Assembly (NCBI RefSeq): GCF_900120335.1
Contig: NZ_LT635477.1
Coordinates: 744,001-808,000, forward strand
DNA: 64,000 nucleotides
Source of the DNA: Helicobacter pylori
GTDB lineage: Bacteria > Campylobacterota > Campylobacteria > Campylobacterales > Helicobacteraceae
Direction: 5' to 3'
Shown: piece by piece, positions 25,842 through 35,480 of the stretch
How the letters are laid out: each line of letters starts with the position of its first letter
Numbering within the stretch: the stretch's first letter is position 1
Translations under genes and position numbers: made by a program
Notes under the pieces: model-generated
What the model was told of the DNA's origin: nothing
The model's input: only the letters and a program-made list of their open reading frames with translations
The model's database searches: none

Positions 25842-27827
25842 ATGAGAAAATTATTCATCCCACTTTTATTATTCAGCGCTTTAGAAGCGAATGAGAAAAA
25901 TGGCTTTTTCATAGAAGCCGGGTTTGAAACCGGATTACTAGAAGGCACGCAAACGCAAGAAAAAAGACACACCACTACAAAAAACACTTACGCGACTTAT
26001 AGTTATTTACCCACAGATAGCGTTTTAAAAAGAGCGGCTAATTTATTCACAGACGCTAAATCCATATCACAATTAAACTTTTCATCTTTATCTCCTGTTA
26101 AAGTGTTGTATATTGGTGGTAAATTAACTATAGAAAACTTCCTACCTTATAATCTAAGCAATGTTAAACTGAGTTTTACAGACGCTCAAGGCAATGCGAT
26201 CGATCTAGGGGTGATAGAGACTATCCCCAAACACTCTAAGATTGTTTTACCCGGGGAGGCGTTTGATAGCCTAAAAGAGGCGTTTGATAAAATTGGTCCC
26301 TATACTTTCTTTCTTCCAAAATTTGAAGCCACTAGCACTTCTATTTCTGACGCTAACACGCAAAGGGTGTTTGAAACGCTCAATAACATTAAAACAAATC
26401 TTATAATGAAATATAGTAATGAAAATCCAAGCAATTTCAACACTTGTCCTTACAATAATAATGGTAATACAAAAAATGATTGTTGGCAAAATTTCACCCC
26501 GCAAACCGCAGAAGAATTCACCAATTTGATGTTGAACATGATCGCTGTCTTAGACTCCCAATCTTGGGGCGATGCGGTTTTAAACGCTCCTTTTGAATTC
26601 ACTAACAGCTCAACAGATTGCGATAACGATCCTTCAAAATGCGTAAATCCCGGAGTAAATGGGCGTGTTGATACTAAAGTCGATCAACAATATATACTCA
26701 ACAAACAAGGTATTATTAATAATTTTAGAAAAAAAATAGAAATTGATGCGGTTGTTTTAAAAAATTCAGGGGTTGTAGGGTTAGCTAATGGATATGGTAA
26801 TGATGGTGAATATGGCACATTAGGGGTAGAAGCCTATGCCTTAGAACCCCAAAAACTCTTTGGCAATGACCTTAAAACCATCAATTTAGAAGATTTAAGA
26901 ACCATTTTGCATGAATTCAGCCACACTAAGGGCTATGGGCATAATGGGAATATGACTTACCAAAGAGTGCCAACCGGTCAAAATGAAAATGGCAAGCCAA
27001 AAGATTCTGATGGCCTCCCTTATAACGTGTGTTCGCTTTATGGGGGTTCTAATCAGCCCGCTTTCCCTAGCAACTACCCTAATTCCATCTATCACAATTG
27101 CGCGGATGTCCCCGCTGGGTTTCTAGGGGTAACGGCAGCGGTTTGGCAGCAGCTTATTAATCAAAACGCTTTGCCGATCAACTACGCTAATTTGAGCGCT
27201 CAAAAGAACTACAATTTAAACGCTAGTTTGAACACGCAAGATTTAGCCAATTCCATGCTCAGCACCATTCAAAAAACCTTTGTCACTTCTAGCGTTACCA
27301 ACCACTATTTTTCAAGCGCTTCGCAAAGTTTTAGAAGCCCTATTTTAGGGGTTAATGCTAAAATAGGCTATCAAAATTACTTTAATGATTTCATAGGGTT
27401 GGCTTATTATGGCATTGTGAAATACAACTATTCTAAAGCCCTTAATCAAAAAGTCCAGCAATTGAGCTATGGTGGGGGGATAGATTTGTTACTGGATTTC
27501 ATCACCACTTACTCCAATAAAAATAGCCCTATAGGCGTTCAAACCAAAAGGAACTTTTCATCATCTTTTGGTATCTTTGGGGGGTTAAGGGGCTTGTATA
27601 ACAGCTATTATGTACTCAATAAAGTCAAAGGGAGCGGTAATTTGGATGTGGCTACTGGGTTGAATTACCGCTATAAGCATTCTAAATATTCTGTAGGGAT
27701 TAGCATCCCTTTGATCCAAAGAAAAGCTAGCGTCGTTTCTAGTGGTAGCGATTACACCAACTCTTTTGTTTTTAATGAAGGGGCTAGCCATTTTAAGGTG
27801 TTTTTCAATTACGGGTGGGTGTTTTAG
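25842..27827 (+). CDS. Hom-family outer-membrane protein (HomA/HomB type)
   Basis: 661 residues with signal peptide MRKLFIPLLLFSALEA and a C-terminal beta-barrel ending FFNYGWVF. The locus, downstream of the HP0709-like gene, is the one that carries homA or homB in different strains; the allele is decided by the central region and I cannot fix it by eye. An unexpected feature is the metzincin-type zinc motif HEFSHTKGYGH, residues 357-367 (His357, Glu358, His361, Gly364, His367), followed by NMTY. HomB is known as an adhesin/antigen linked to disease. Cysteine pairs (CPYNNNG...DCW, CDNDPSKC) mark the loops. No phase-variable repeat is seen. Confidence 0.88.
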   Translation: MRKLFIPLLLFSALEANEKNGFFIEAGFETGLLEGTQTQEKRHTTTKNTYATYSYLPTDSVLKRAANLFTDAKSISQLNFSSLSPVKVLYIGGKLTIENFLPYNLSNVKLSFTDAQGNAIDLGVIETIPKHSKIVLPGEAFDSLKEAFDKIGPYTFFLPKFEATSTSISDANTQRVFETLNNIKTNLIMKYSNENPSNFNTCPYNNNGNTKNDCWQNFTPQTAEEFTNLMLNMIAVLDSQSWGDAVLNAPFEFTNSSTDCDNDPSKCVNPGVNGRVDTKVDQQYILNKQGIINNFRKKIEIDAVVLKNSGVVGLANGYGNDGEYGTLGVEAYALEPQKLFGNDLKTINLEDLRTILHEFSHTKGYGHNGNMTYQRVPTGQNENGKPKDSDGLPYNVCSLYGGSNQPAFPSNYPNSIYHNCADVPAGFLGVTAAVWQQLINQNALPINYANLSAQKNYNLNASLNTQDLANSMLSTIQKTFVTSSVTNHYFSSASQSFRSPILGVNAKIGYQNYFNDFIGLAYYGIVKYNYSKALNQKVQQLSYGGGIDLLLDFITTYSNKNSPIGVQTKRNFSSSFGIFGGLRGLYNSYYVLNKVKGSGNLDVATGLNYRYKHSKYSVGISIPLIQRKASVVSSGSDYTNSFVFNEGASHFKVFFNYGWVF

Positions 27828-27893
27828 GGTGAGGAAGAAATTGATAAAAATAACATTTTTTTAAATAAAAGCCTTATTTTTGTCTTTTTTTCG

Positions 27894-27899
27894 TATAAT
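27894..27899 (+). promoter_or_regulatory. -10 box upstream of the HD-domain gene
   Basis: CGTATAATAAG, consensus TATAAT, 120 bases before the gene at 28019, just after a T-rich stretch (CTTTTTTTCG). Confidence 0.4.
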
Positions 27900-28018
27900 A
27901 AGATTTAAGTTAGTATTGATAGTGATTCTCTAAGATTTTTTAATCTTGTGCGATAAAATCAACGCTTCTTAATAAGCTCATAGTTTTAAACATTCAAAAT
28001 AGTATAAAAAGGAAAGTC

Positions 28019-29239
28019 ATGTATGCGGCTCATCCTGTTAAACCCCTAAAAACCCCTAAACTCAAACCTCAATTTTTAAGGCGTGTGTTTGTGGGCGCGT
28101 CCATTAGGCGCTGGAATGACCAAGCATGCCCTTTGGAATTTGTGGAATTAGACAAACAAGCCCATAAAGCGATGATTGCGTATCTGCTCGCTAAAGATTT
28201 AAAAGATAGGGGTAAAGATTTAGATTTAGATCTTTTAATCAAGTTCTTTTGCTTTGAGTTTTTGGAACGCTTGGTTTTAACCGATATTAAACCCCCTATT
28301 TTTTACGCCCTCCAACAAACGCACAGCCAAGAATTAGCCTCCTATGTCGCGCAAAGTTTGCAAGATGAGATCAGCGCGTATTTTTCTTTAGAGGAATTAA
28401 AAGAGTATTTAAGCCACAGACCCCAAATTTTAGAAACTCAAATTTTAGAGAGCGCGCATTTTTATGCGTCCAAATGGGAGTTTGATATTATTTATCATTT
28501 TAACCCCAACATGTATGGCGTGAAAGAAATTAAAGAAAAAATTGATAAGCAACTCCACAATAACGAGCATTTGTTTGAAGGGCTTTTTGGGGAAAAAGAA
28601 GATCTGAAAAAATTGGTGAGCATGTTTGGGCAGTTGCGTTTCCAAAAGCGCTGGAGCCAGACCCCAAGAGTGCCGCAAACCAGCGTTTTAGGGCATACCT
28701 TATGCGTGGCGATTATGGGGTATTTATTGAGCTTTGATTTAAAAGCTTGTAAAAGCATGCGGATCAATCATTTTTTGGGCGGGCTTTTCCATGATTTACC
28801 CGAGATTTTAACCCGAGACATTATCACGCCCATCAAACAAAGCGTTGCAGGGCTTGATCATTGCATTAAAGAAATTGAAAAAAAGGAAATGCAAAACAAA
28901 GTCTATTCTTTTGTGTCTTTGGGCGTTCAAGAAGATTTGAAATACTTCACCGAAAACGAGTTTAAAAACCGCTACAAAGACAAGTCTCATCAAATCGTTT
29001 TCACTAAAGACGCTGAAGAATTGTTCGTGCTTTATAACAGCGATGAGTATTTTGGGGTTTGTGGGGAGCTTTTGAAGGTGTGCGATCATTTGAGCGCGTT
29101 TTTAGAGGCTCAAATCTCTATTTCTCATGGCATTTCTAGCTACGATTTAATCCAAGGAGCTAAAAACCTTTTAGAATTGCGATCCCAAACGGAATTACTT
29201 GATTTGGATTTAGGGAAATTGTTTAGGGATTTTAAGTAA
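28019..29239 (+). CDS. HD-domain protein, probable phosphohydrolase
   Basis: 406 residues. HD-type metal ligands: His in LGHTLCVAI (around residue 226), paired His-Asp in GGLFHDLPEIL (around 257-258), then Asp in a following helix. This fits the HD superfamily, members of which cleave nucleotides or phosphoesters. The N-terminal 180 residues are unrecognised. The start ATG at 28019 follows AAAGGAAAG. The stop overlaps the next gene's ATG by one base (TAATG), so the fic remnant was in the same operon. From gene order it is HP0711. Confidence 0.8.
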   Translation: MYAAHPVKPLKTPKLKPQFLRRVFVGASIRRWNDQACPLEFVELDKQAHKAMIAYLLAKDLKDRGKDLDLDLLIKFFCFEFLERLVLTDIKPPIFYALQQTHSQELASYVAQSLQDEISAYFSLEELKEYLSHRPQILETQILESAHFYASKWEFDIIYHFNPNMYGVKEIKEKIDKQLHNNEHLFEGLFGEKEDLKKLVSMFGQLRFQKRWSQTPRVPQTSVLGHTLCVAIMGYLLSFDLKACKSMRINHFLGGLFHDLPEILTRDIITPIKQSVAGLDHCIKEIEKKEMQNKVYSFVSLGVQEDLKYFTENEFKNRYKDKSHQIVFTKDAEELFVLYNSDEYFGVCGELLKVCDHLSAFLEAQISISHGISSYDLIQGAKNLLELRSQTELLDLDLGKLFRDFK

Positions 29240-29944
29240 TGGACTATAAAGAATTACTAGAATTTAACGATTACGCTATGGATTTGACTATTCGCATGGC
29301 TCATCATACACCGCTATTGAAAACAATCCTTTGAGCCTTGCTGAAACCATAAGTATTTTAACCACCGAATACATTCCTAGAGAAATGCCCCAAAGAGCCT
29401 TCTTTGAAGTGAAAAACTATCAAAACATGCTCTTCTTTCTGTTAGAAAACCTGAATAAAAGACAAAGCATGGATAGTTTTTTTATAAGGGAGTTGCATGG
29501 GATTTTAATGAATTTTTTACTCCCTAATAAGAGGGGGCTTTCAAAACGACTGATAATACCATTTTAGGAGCTAGTTTTGAAACGATCCCCCATTTTCAAG
29601 CGCCTATGGCTATGAAAGAATGGTGCGATAACCTCAATTATAAGATGAAGACCTTACAAGATAAAGAAGAAAAACTAAAAGCCATTTTAGAACAACACAT
29701 TTTATTTGAAAGGATACACCCTTTTAGCGATGGTAATGGTAGGGTGGGCAGAATGCTAATCTTTTATAGCGCTTTAGAGCAAAACTTAATACCATTTGTG
29801 ATCACCAAAGAACAAAAAGAGGCTTACATTAAGGCTTTAGACACGCACAATACAGAAAGCTTATACCAACTCGCTAAAGTATCCCAAGAGTTTGAACTCA
29901 CACGCATACAAGGGCAAATGGTATTAAATAAGAATAAGCCCTAA
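29239..29944 (+). pseudogene. Fic-domain protein gene, broken by two frameshifts
   Basis: Frame 1 (29239-29334) begins MDYKELLEFN. Frame 2 continues from about 29306 (TAIENNPLSLAET, the inhibitory-helix motif of Fic proteins) to 29567. Frame 3 runs from about 29549 (TDNTILGASF) to 29944 and carries the Fic core HPFSDGNGRVGR. Each junction needs one base added: near 29305 (a base missing in CATACACC) and near 29545 (probably one A lost from an A-run in TCAAAACG). Fic proteins usually AMPylate targets. The core motif is intact, but no single product of full length can be made. Confidence 0.85.
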
Positions 29945-29955
29945 AATTATATTTT

Positions 29956-31200
29956 TCAAGCACGCATCAAATAGAGCCTTTTCCTCTCGCTTGAAGAAGC
30001 GATGTTGAGCAGTTGGCGGTATTTGGTGATCGTTCTTCTTACCATTTTCAAATGGAATTTTTCTTCAATGAGTTCTAAAATCTTAGCGTCGCTCAAAGGC
30101 TCTTTTTTATCTTCATTTTTGATCAATTCTAAAAGATAGTCTTTAATCACAGCGTTTGAAGTCTCGCTATTGTCTAAGGCGATGCTAAAGAAATGCTTAA
30201 TGGGGAAAACCCCCCTTTCGCATGCCAAATATTTATTAGAAATGGCCCTTGAAATCGTGCTTACAGAGTGGTTAAACTCATTGGCTAAATCCAATAATTT
30301 TAAAGGGCGTAATTCCTTACCCTTAAAAAAATCGTATTGGTATTCTAAAAGCATCAGACCGATTTTATAAATCGTGGCTTTTCTCAAATTTAACGCGTCA
30401 ATCAAATCTTTGGCTTCTTTCAATTTTTCTTTCAAATAATCGCTATTCTTAAAGCGATTTTCTTCTAAACTGATCGTCGGGTAGCTCTCATCGTTCAAAC
30501 GCACGATGATTTCATTATCCACTTCTAAAATAAAAAGCTCAGGAATGACTTCTATTTCTTTTTCTAAAAACTCAATGGCTGGGGGGTTTTTAAAGGATTT
30601 TAAAATCTTTAAAGCCTTTTCATAATAAAAATCTTTAGAAAATTCATGGTGTTTTTCTAAATTTAAAATGATCTTTCGCACTTCTTCATAAAGCTCGTTA
30701 TTGTCTAATTCCCTACCCTCTAACTGGAATAAAAAGCTCTCTTTCACGTCTTTAGCGCCAATGCCAGCGGGATTAAGGTAACTAAAACGCTTGCGCACTT
30801 TTTCATAAACTTCGCTCTCTACCCCTAAAATTTTAGCCCTTTCTTCAATGTTTTCTTCAAAATACCCTTCACTATCCAGTCCGCTGATAATATCCATAGC
30901 GATTTTTTGAGAGGTTTCAGTGGGAAAGAGAGGGGGAATGATTTGAGCTTCTAAGGTTTCAAAAAGGCTTTTAGAAGCGGTTGCGAAATTTTCTAAATGA
31001 TCGCTGCTCTTTTTAGGATTAAAGCGATCGCTAAAATTTTTGATGCGTTTGTTTTCAATTTTGATTAAGGGGTTATCTAAAGCGTTTTGTTTCAACACTT
31101 CTTCTAAATCTTCAAGCTCGCTTTGTAAAATGGGTAGCCACCCTTTTAAGGTAGCGTTTAATTTGTTTTTAGGGCTAAGGTTTGCGCGTAAGATCGCCAT
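29956..31200 (-). CDS. rpoN: RNA polymerase sigma-54 factor
   Basis: 414 residues, short for RpoN. The C-terminal RpoN box reads VRRTITKYR (consensus ARRTVAKYR). The preceding helix-turn-helix ([18 protein letters not shown]) contacts the -12 element. It directs middle flagellar genes together with FlgR and FlgS. It starts 2 bases after the lptB stop, so it ends the dnaX-tsaE-lptB-rpoN run. Confidence 0.96.
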   Translation of the reverse strand: MAILRANLSPKNKLNATLKGWLPILQSELEDLEEVLKQNALDNPLIKIENKRIKNFSDRFNPKKSSDHLENFATASKSLFETLEAQIIPPLFPTETSQKIAMDIISGLDSEGYFEENIEERAKILGVESEVYEKVRKRFSYLNPAGIGAKDVKESFLFQLEGRELDNNELYEEVRKIILNLEKHHEFSKDFYYEKALKILKSFKNPPAIEFLEKEIEVIPELFILEVDNEIIVRLNDESYPTISLEENRFKNSDYLKEKLKEAKDLIDALNLRKATIYKIGLMLLEYQYDFFKGKELRPLKLLDLANEFNHSVSTISRAISNKYLACERGVFPIKHFFSIALDNSETSNAVIKDYLLELIKNEDKKEPLSDAKILELIEEKFHLKMVRRTITKYRQLLNIASSSERKRLYLMRA

Positions 31201-31202
31201 GT

Positions 31203-31925
31203 CTATACCTTAAAATTTTCCCCTAAATAATACTTGCGCACCAAAGCGTTTTCATAAATTTCATTAGCGTTCCCGCTCGCTAAAAGCGTACCGCTTTTAA
31301 TCACATACGCCCTGTGGCACACGCTCAAAGTCTCTCGCACATTGTGATCAGTGATCAACACGCCGATGTTTAATCCAATCAAGCTTTCAATGATTCTTTG
31401 AATGTCAATCACCGCAATCGGATCCACGCCCGCAAAAGGCTCATCTAATAGCACGAATTTAGGGTTTTTCATTAAAGCCCTAGCGATTTCTACGCGCCTT
31501 CTTTCTCCCCCACTCAAGCTCATGCCCTTGCGCTCCCTTATGGCTTGAATATTAAAAGCGTCTAGCAAGCTTTCCATTTTTTCTTCGCTCTCTTTAGAGT
31601 TTTTAAAAGTGCTCTCCCCTGCTAGGGCTAGATTCTCTTCCACGCTCAATTCTTTAAAAATACTGGATTCTTGGGGCAAGTAGCCTATGCCCAAGTTAGA
31701 GCGCTTGTGTAAGGGGTATTTAGCTAAATTCACATCGTTTAAATAAACGCTCCCCCCACTAGGCTCTAAAAGCCCGCATATCATATAAAAGGTGGTGGTT
31801 TTACCCGCCCCATTAGGTCCTAAAAGCCCCACCACTTCGCCGCTTTTCACTTCTAAAGAAACGTCTGAAACGATTTTGGTTTTTTTAATCTGTTTGTTTA
31901 AATGCTCTGCTTTTAAAATATCCAT
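31203..31925 (-). CDS. lptB: LPS transport ATPase LptB
   Basis: 240 residues, an ABC ATPase: Walker [10 protein letters not shown] near residue 36, signature LSGGERRR near 137, Walker [14 protein letters not shown]. The LptB subtype is supported by size, the DEPFAGVDP element and its position beside rpoN, a common arrangement in Gram-negative bacteria. It powers LPS extraction from the inner membrane. It starts 12 bases after tsaE. Confidence 0.92.
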   Translation of the reverse strand: MDILKAEHLNKQIKKTKIVSDVSLEVKSGEVVGLLGPNGAGKTTTFYMICGLLEPSGGSVYLNDVNLAKYPLHKRSNLGIGYLPQESSIFKELSVEENLALAGESTFKNSKESEEKMESLLDAFNIQAIRERKGMSLSGGERRRVEIARALMKNPKFVLLDEPFAGVDPIAVIDIQRIIESLIGLNIGVLITDHNVRETLSVCHRAYVIKSGTLLASGNANEIYENALVRKYYLGENFKV

Positions 31926-31937
31926 TCAAGCGACCCT

Positions 31938-32339
31938 TTAAGCGATCTTTATCGTATAAAAACGGCTGGTTGGTTCGGTTTTGATTTCCACAACCTTAAT
32001 AGCTAAATCGTATTTTTTTAAAATTTTTTCTAATTTTTCATCACCCCATTCCACAAAATGGATCCCCTTTTCTAACAAGCACTCCAACATGCCAAGCTCC
32101 AAGCAAGCCTTTAAATCGCGCATGTAAAAATCGTAATGGAACACGCTCTCGCTATAAGCATGCATCAAGCTAAAGGTGGGCGAAGTCGCTTGAATGTCTA
32201 AACCCAAATGTTTCAAGCACGCTTGAACTAAGGTCGTTTTACCGCTCCCCACAACGCCCTTTAAAAGCACCACCCCCTTAAAATCATCTTTTAAAATTGC
32301 AGCCGCCACTTTGTCTAATTCGTCTAAATTCGCCCTCAT
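31938..32339 (-). CDS. tsaE: tRNA threonylcarbamoyladenosine biosynthesis ATPase TsaE
   Basis: 133 residues with Walker A GVVGSGKTTL near residue 28, then SPTFSLMHAYS and FHYDFYMR, and a C-terminal VEWGDE motif typical of TsaE. It acts with TsaB and TsaD to make t6A37 on ANN-decoding tRNAs. It overlaps dnaX by 4 bases. Confidence 0.93.
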   Translation of the reverse strand: MRANLDELDKVAAAILKDDFKGVVLLKGVVGSGKTTLVQACLKHLGLDIQATSPTFSLMHAYSESVFHYDFYMRDLKACLELGMLECLLEKGIHFVEWGDEKLEKILKKYDLAIKVVEIKTEPTSRFYTIKIA

Positions 32340-34066
32340 AACAATTCCACGCTTTTGATTTCAAACTCGCTCTTAATTTCTTCAATCAGCTCAGAGTGGT
32401 TAGCCATAAATTCTTGCAACGCTGTTGGGGCTTCTTTGGGTTGGGTTTCTTTAGTCTCTTTAGTGTCGTTTTCTTTCGTTTGAAGCGCTTTTCCAACCGC
32501 TTCTTTTTCATTTTCTTTCGTTTCAGCCGTCGTTTCGGTGGTTGGTTTAGGCTTTAAAGGGGGGAATTTAAACTCTTTAACCTCTTTAGTTTCTTCTGGA
32601 GCACTTTTATTTTCCAAATGATTTTTTAAAGCGATTTTGATATTTTCGCCCTTGCCAAAAACCCCATCAACGATACCTTTCACGATTTTAAATCGTTCTC
32701 TTAAAAGCTCTTTATCCTTATCAGCGGCTAAAGACTCCCAAGTCAAGGTTTTAGTCTGGCTGTCAAAATCAATGAAACGGATATTTTTTTCAAACACCGC
32801 CCCTAACTCGTAGTTGCGCTCATAAACCAATGTTTGAACTTGTTTGAAGAGGTTGTGAAAAATGCGATCTTTAGCTGAAAGCATGGGAGTTTGCGGGGTT
32901 TCTGTGTTCTCTCTTTTTTCTGTTCTCTCTATTCTTTCTGCTTGTTCTATTCTTTCTGTGCCTTTAAATTCTTGTTTAGGGGCGTTATAACTTATGCTAG
33001 GGCTTTGATTGAAAGGGGCTTGCTCTAATTCTACAATCGCATCGTCTAGGGCTTTGAGTTTTAAAGCTTCTTTGAATTTCATTTTCAATAACAACAGCAC
33101 AAAACTAGCATTTGCCCCTTCTTTTAAAAGGCTGAGACTGCTCATAATGATTTTAAAAAAGCGCTCTATCAAAAGAATGGAATAAGTATCAGGGCTTAAC
33201 AATTTCGCTTTCAAAAAAAGCATCATTTCTTCTAAAACGCCCTCGGTTTCATAATTTTCTAAAATGGCATAACGCTCTTGCAATCGCGCTTCATCTTGGT
33301 TGATTAGGCTTTGAAAAAAATCTTCTAAAACGCTCCTATCAATCGCCCCTAACATTTCAGCCACTTTGCTTTCTGTGATAGCGTTATCGCAATAATTGAT
33401 GGCTTGCTCTAAAAGAGTGATCGTATCCCTCAAACTCCCTTGCCCGCTGTGAGCGAGTTTTTCTAACGCGCTACTTTCATAACTCACCTGTTCTTTTTCT
33501 AAAATGGTTTTTAAATGAGAAATAACGGAATTTTCAGGGATTTTTTTAAACCTGAAATGCTGGGTGCGGCTGAGTATGGTAGCGGGCAATTTCAAGGCGT
33601 CCGTTGTCGCTAAAAGGAATTTCACATGGCTAGGAGGTTCTTCTAAAGTCTTTAAAAGCGCGTTAAACGCTTCGGTAGTGAACATATGCACTTCGTCAAT
33701 GATAAAGATTTTATAGCGCCCAAAGCTTGGTTTGTAGCGCGTTTGCTCTATGAGATTACGGACATCATCAATCCCCCTATTAGACGCCCCATCCATTTCT
33801 ATAATATCTATGTGGTGGTTGTTTAAAGCGCTCTGGCATTGGATGCAAGTATCGCAAGGCACAGCCTTTGGCCCTATTTCGCACATTAAAGCCCTAGCAA
33901 AAATCCTAGAAGAGCTGGTTTTACCCGAACCCCTTAACCCGCTGAATAAATAAGCGTTAGCCAAACGCTGGTTGTCTAGGGCTAAAGAAAGCGTTTTAGC
34001 CACGCTCTCTTGCCCGACTAGCTCGCTAAAATGTTTGGGGCGGTATTTTAACGCTAAAACTTGCAT
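32336..34066 (-). CDS. dnaX: DNA polymerase III subunits gamma/tau
   Basis: 576 residues. Clamp-loader AAA+ domain: RPKHFSELVGQE, Walker A GLRGSGKTSSSR near residue 45, zinc-ligand cysteines in CEIG...PCDTCIQC, and DEVHM (Walker B). A Thr/Lys/Glu-rich linker with many ETKE repeats lies around 490-560. I see no poly-A/AAAAAAG slippery site of the E. coli kind, so a separate gamma form is not evident. It is first of the dnaX-tsaE-lptB-rpoN group. Confidence 0.96.
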   Translation of the reverse strand: MQVLALKYRPKHFSELVGQESVAKTLSLALDNQRLANAYLFSGLRGSGKTSSSRIFARALMCEIGPKAVPCDTCIQCQSALNNHHIDIIEMDGASNRGIDDVRNLIEQTRYKPSFGRYKIFIIDEVHMFTTEAFNALLKTLEEPPSHVKFLLATTDALKLPATILSRTQHFRFKKIPENSVISHLKTILEKEQVSYESSALEKLAHSGQGSLRDTITLLEQAINYCDNAITESKVAEMLGAIDRSVLEDFFQSLINQDEARLQERYAILENYETEGVLEEMMLFLKAKLLSPDTYSILLIERFFKIIMSSLSLLKEGANASFVLLLLKMKFKEALKLKALDDAIVELEQAPFNQSPSISYNAPKQEFKGTERIEQAERIERTEKRENTETPQTPMLSAKDRIFHNLFKQVQTLVYERNYELGAVFEKNIRFIDFDSQTKTLTWESLAADKDKELLRERFKIVKGIVDGVFGKGENIKIALKNHLENKSAPEETKEVKEFKFPPLKPKPTTETTAETKENEKEAVGKALQTKENDTKETKETQPKEAPTALQEFMANHSELIEEIKSEFEIKSVELL

Positions 34067-34134
34067 ATTGATTGTAATCCTTAAAACTCATTTAGGGGTA
34101 TTGTAATGCAAAATGACTTAAAACTAGCCCCTTT

Positions 34135-34767
34135 TTAGGTTTTGCTCAATAACGCTAAAAAATCCCTGAATAAAGTAACGCTGAGCGTTCCCATGATAGC
34201 GGTTACAAAGAGATTCACCCCCATAAAGATTTTTTGGTTGTTCAAAAGTTTAGAGCCATAGCGTAAGGACATGACGCATAGGAGTAAAAGCCAAGAAAAA
34301 GCCGCCGATAAAGTGCCAGCTAGAAAAACAAATTTTTGCGCTAAATTAAAAGACATAGCGCTCGCGCCAATTAAAAACACCATTTCCAGATACACTTGAG
34401 GGTTAAGTAAAGTAACGCCTAAAGTGAATAATAAGGTCTTTTTTAAGGATAGTTTTTTAGGGGTTTGGACTTGCTTTTTTTTAAAGGTTTGAAAAAGGGT
34501 TTTTAAAGCTAAAAAAGCGTAAAATCCGGTAAAAACCGCCCCAAATAGATTTAAGAATAAGCTCAAATAAAGGTTTTTAGCGAAATAAGCCCCCACGCCA
34601 AACACGCCCATGCTCATCAACACAATATCGCACATAAAACACAAAGCGCAAATCAAAAGCACATAGTTCCTAGCCATGCCTCTTTCCACAATAAACAAGG
34701 ATTGTGCCCCCACCGCCGCACACAAAGAAATCGCCAAACCAAAACCTTCTATAAAAACCACAAACAT
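34135..34767 (-). CDS. LysE/RhtB-family amino-acid exporter
   Basis: 210 residues with about six membrane helices and the LysE-family opening GFGLAISLCAAVGAQSLFIVERG (short segments: GAQSLF, NPQVYLE). Members export basic amino acids or homoserine. Substrate cannot be told from sequence. It is a single gene on the minus strand, about 68 bases downstream of dnaX. Confidence 0.88.
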   Translation of the reverse strand: MFVVFIEGFGLAISLCAAVGAQSLFIVERGMARNYVLLICALCFMCDIVLMSMGVFGVGAYFAKNLYLSLFLNLFGAVFTGFYAFLALKTLFQTFKKKQVQTPKKLSLKKTLLFTLGVTLLNPQVYLEMVFLIGASAMSFNLAQKFVFLAGTLSAAFSWLLLLCVMSLRYGSKLLNNQKIFMGVNLFVTAIMGTLSVTLFRDFLALLSKT

Positions 34768-35030
34768 CTTGCTTAAATCCTTTCACTCAAAATAAGCCAA
34801 AAACTACTAACGCCATACAAACCAATCATTCAAAATGGTATTTTAAAATTTTAGGGTTTAAAACGACCTTTATAAATTAAAAGTTAAATGATGACACAAT
34901 GGCTATATAAAATTAAAACCCCATTTTTACTATTCTTAGCGGTGTTTGAGAATAAATTAAAATTAACATGGTAGAATGCCAAAATTTGCTGTCGTCATGC
35001 GGCAAAAATTTAGACAACAAGGAATTGGGA

Positions 35031-35453
35031 ATGAGAAGGAGTTTGGCTTTTTGCCTATTAGCTTTGCTTGGATTACAGGTTTTAGGCGCTAGAGACTTTT
35101 CGCAACTCAAAGATAAGGAGCTTTTGGAATTAGCTGGCACTCTGCCTTCTAATGAAGCGATCGATTATCGCATGGAAGTGTCTAAACGCCTTAAAGCTTT
35201 AAAAGCTGAAGACGCTAAGAAATTCCGTGCGAATTTCAGCCGGATCGCTAGGAAGAATCTTTCCAAAATGAGTGAAGAGGATTTCAAAAAAATGCGTGAA
35301 GAAGTGCGTAAAGAATTAGAAGAAAAAACCAAAGGTTTGAGCGATGAAGAAATTAAGGCAAAAGGGCTTAATGTGAGCGTTTGCAGTGGCGATACGAGAA
35401 AAGTTTGGTGTAGGGCTGTTAAGAAAAAAGACGAACATTGTTCTCCTAAGTGA
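35031..35453 (+). CDS. Exported DUF1104-family protein, cysteine-containing
   Basis: 140 residues from ATG at 35031 (MRRSLAFCLLALLGLQVLGA signal peptide, cut before RDFSQL). AAGGA lies about 8 bases before this ATG. An upstream in-frame start would put 21 residues before the signal peptide and is unlikely. Helical, highly charged; C-terminal cysteines in CSGDTRKVWC and DEHC. It is a paralogue of the next gene (shared RDFS/KDFS...LxELAG pattern and paired helices). Function unknown. Confidence 0.8.
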   Translation: MRRSLAFCLLALLGLQVLGARDFSQLKDKELLELAGTLPSNEAIDYRMEVSKRLKALKAEDAKKFRANFSRIARKNLSKMSEEDFKKMREEVRKELEEKTKGLSDEEIKAKGLNVSVCSGDTRKVWCRAVKKKDEHCSPK

Positions 35454-35480
35454 GATAAAATTTAATTTAAAAGGAAAAAT

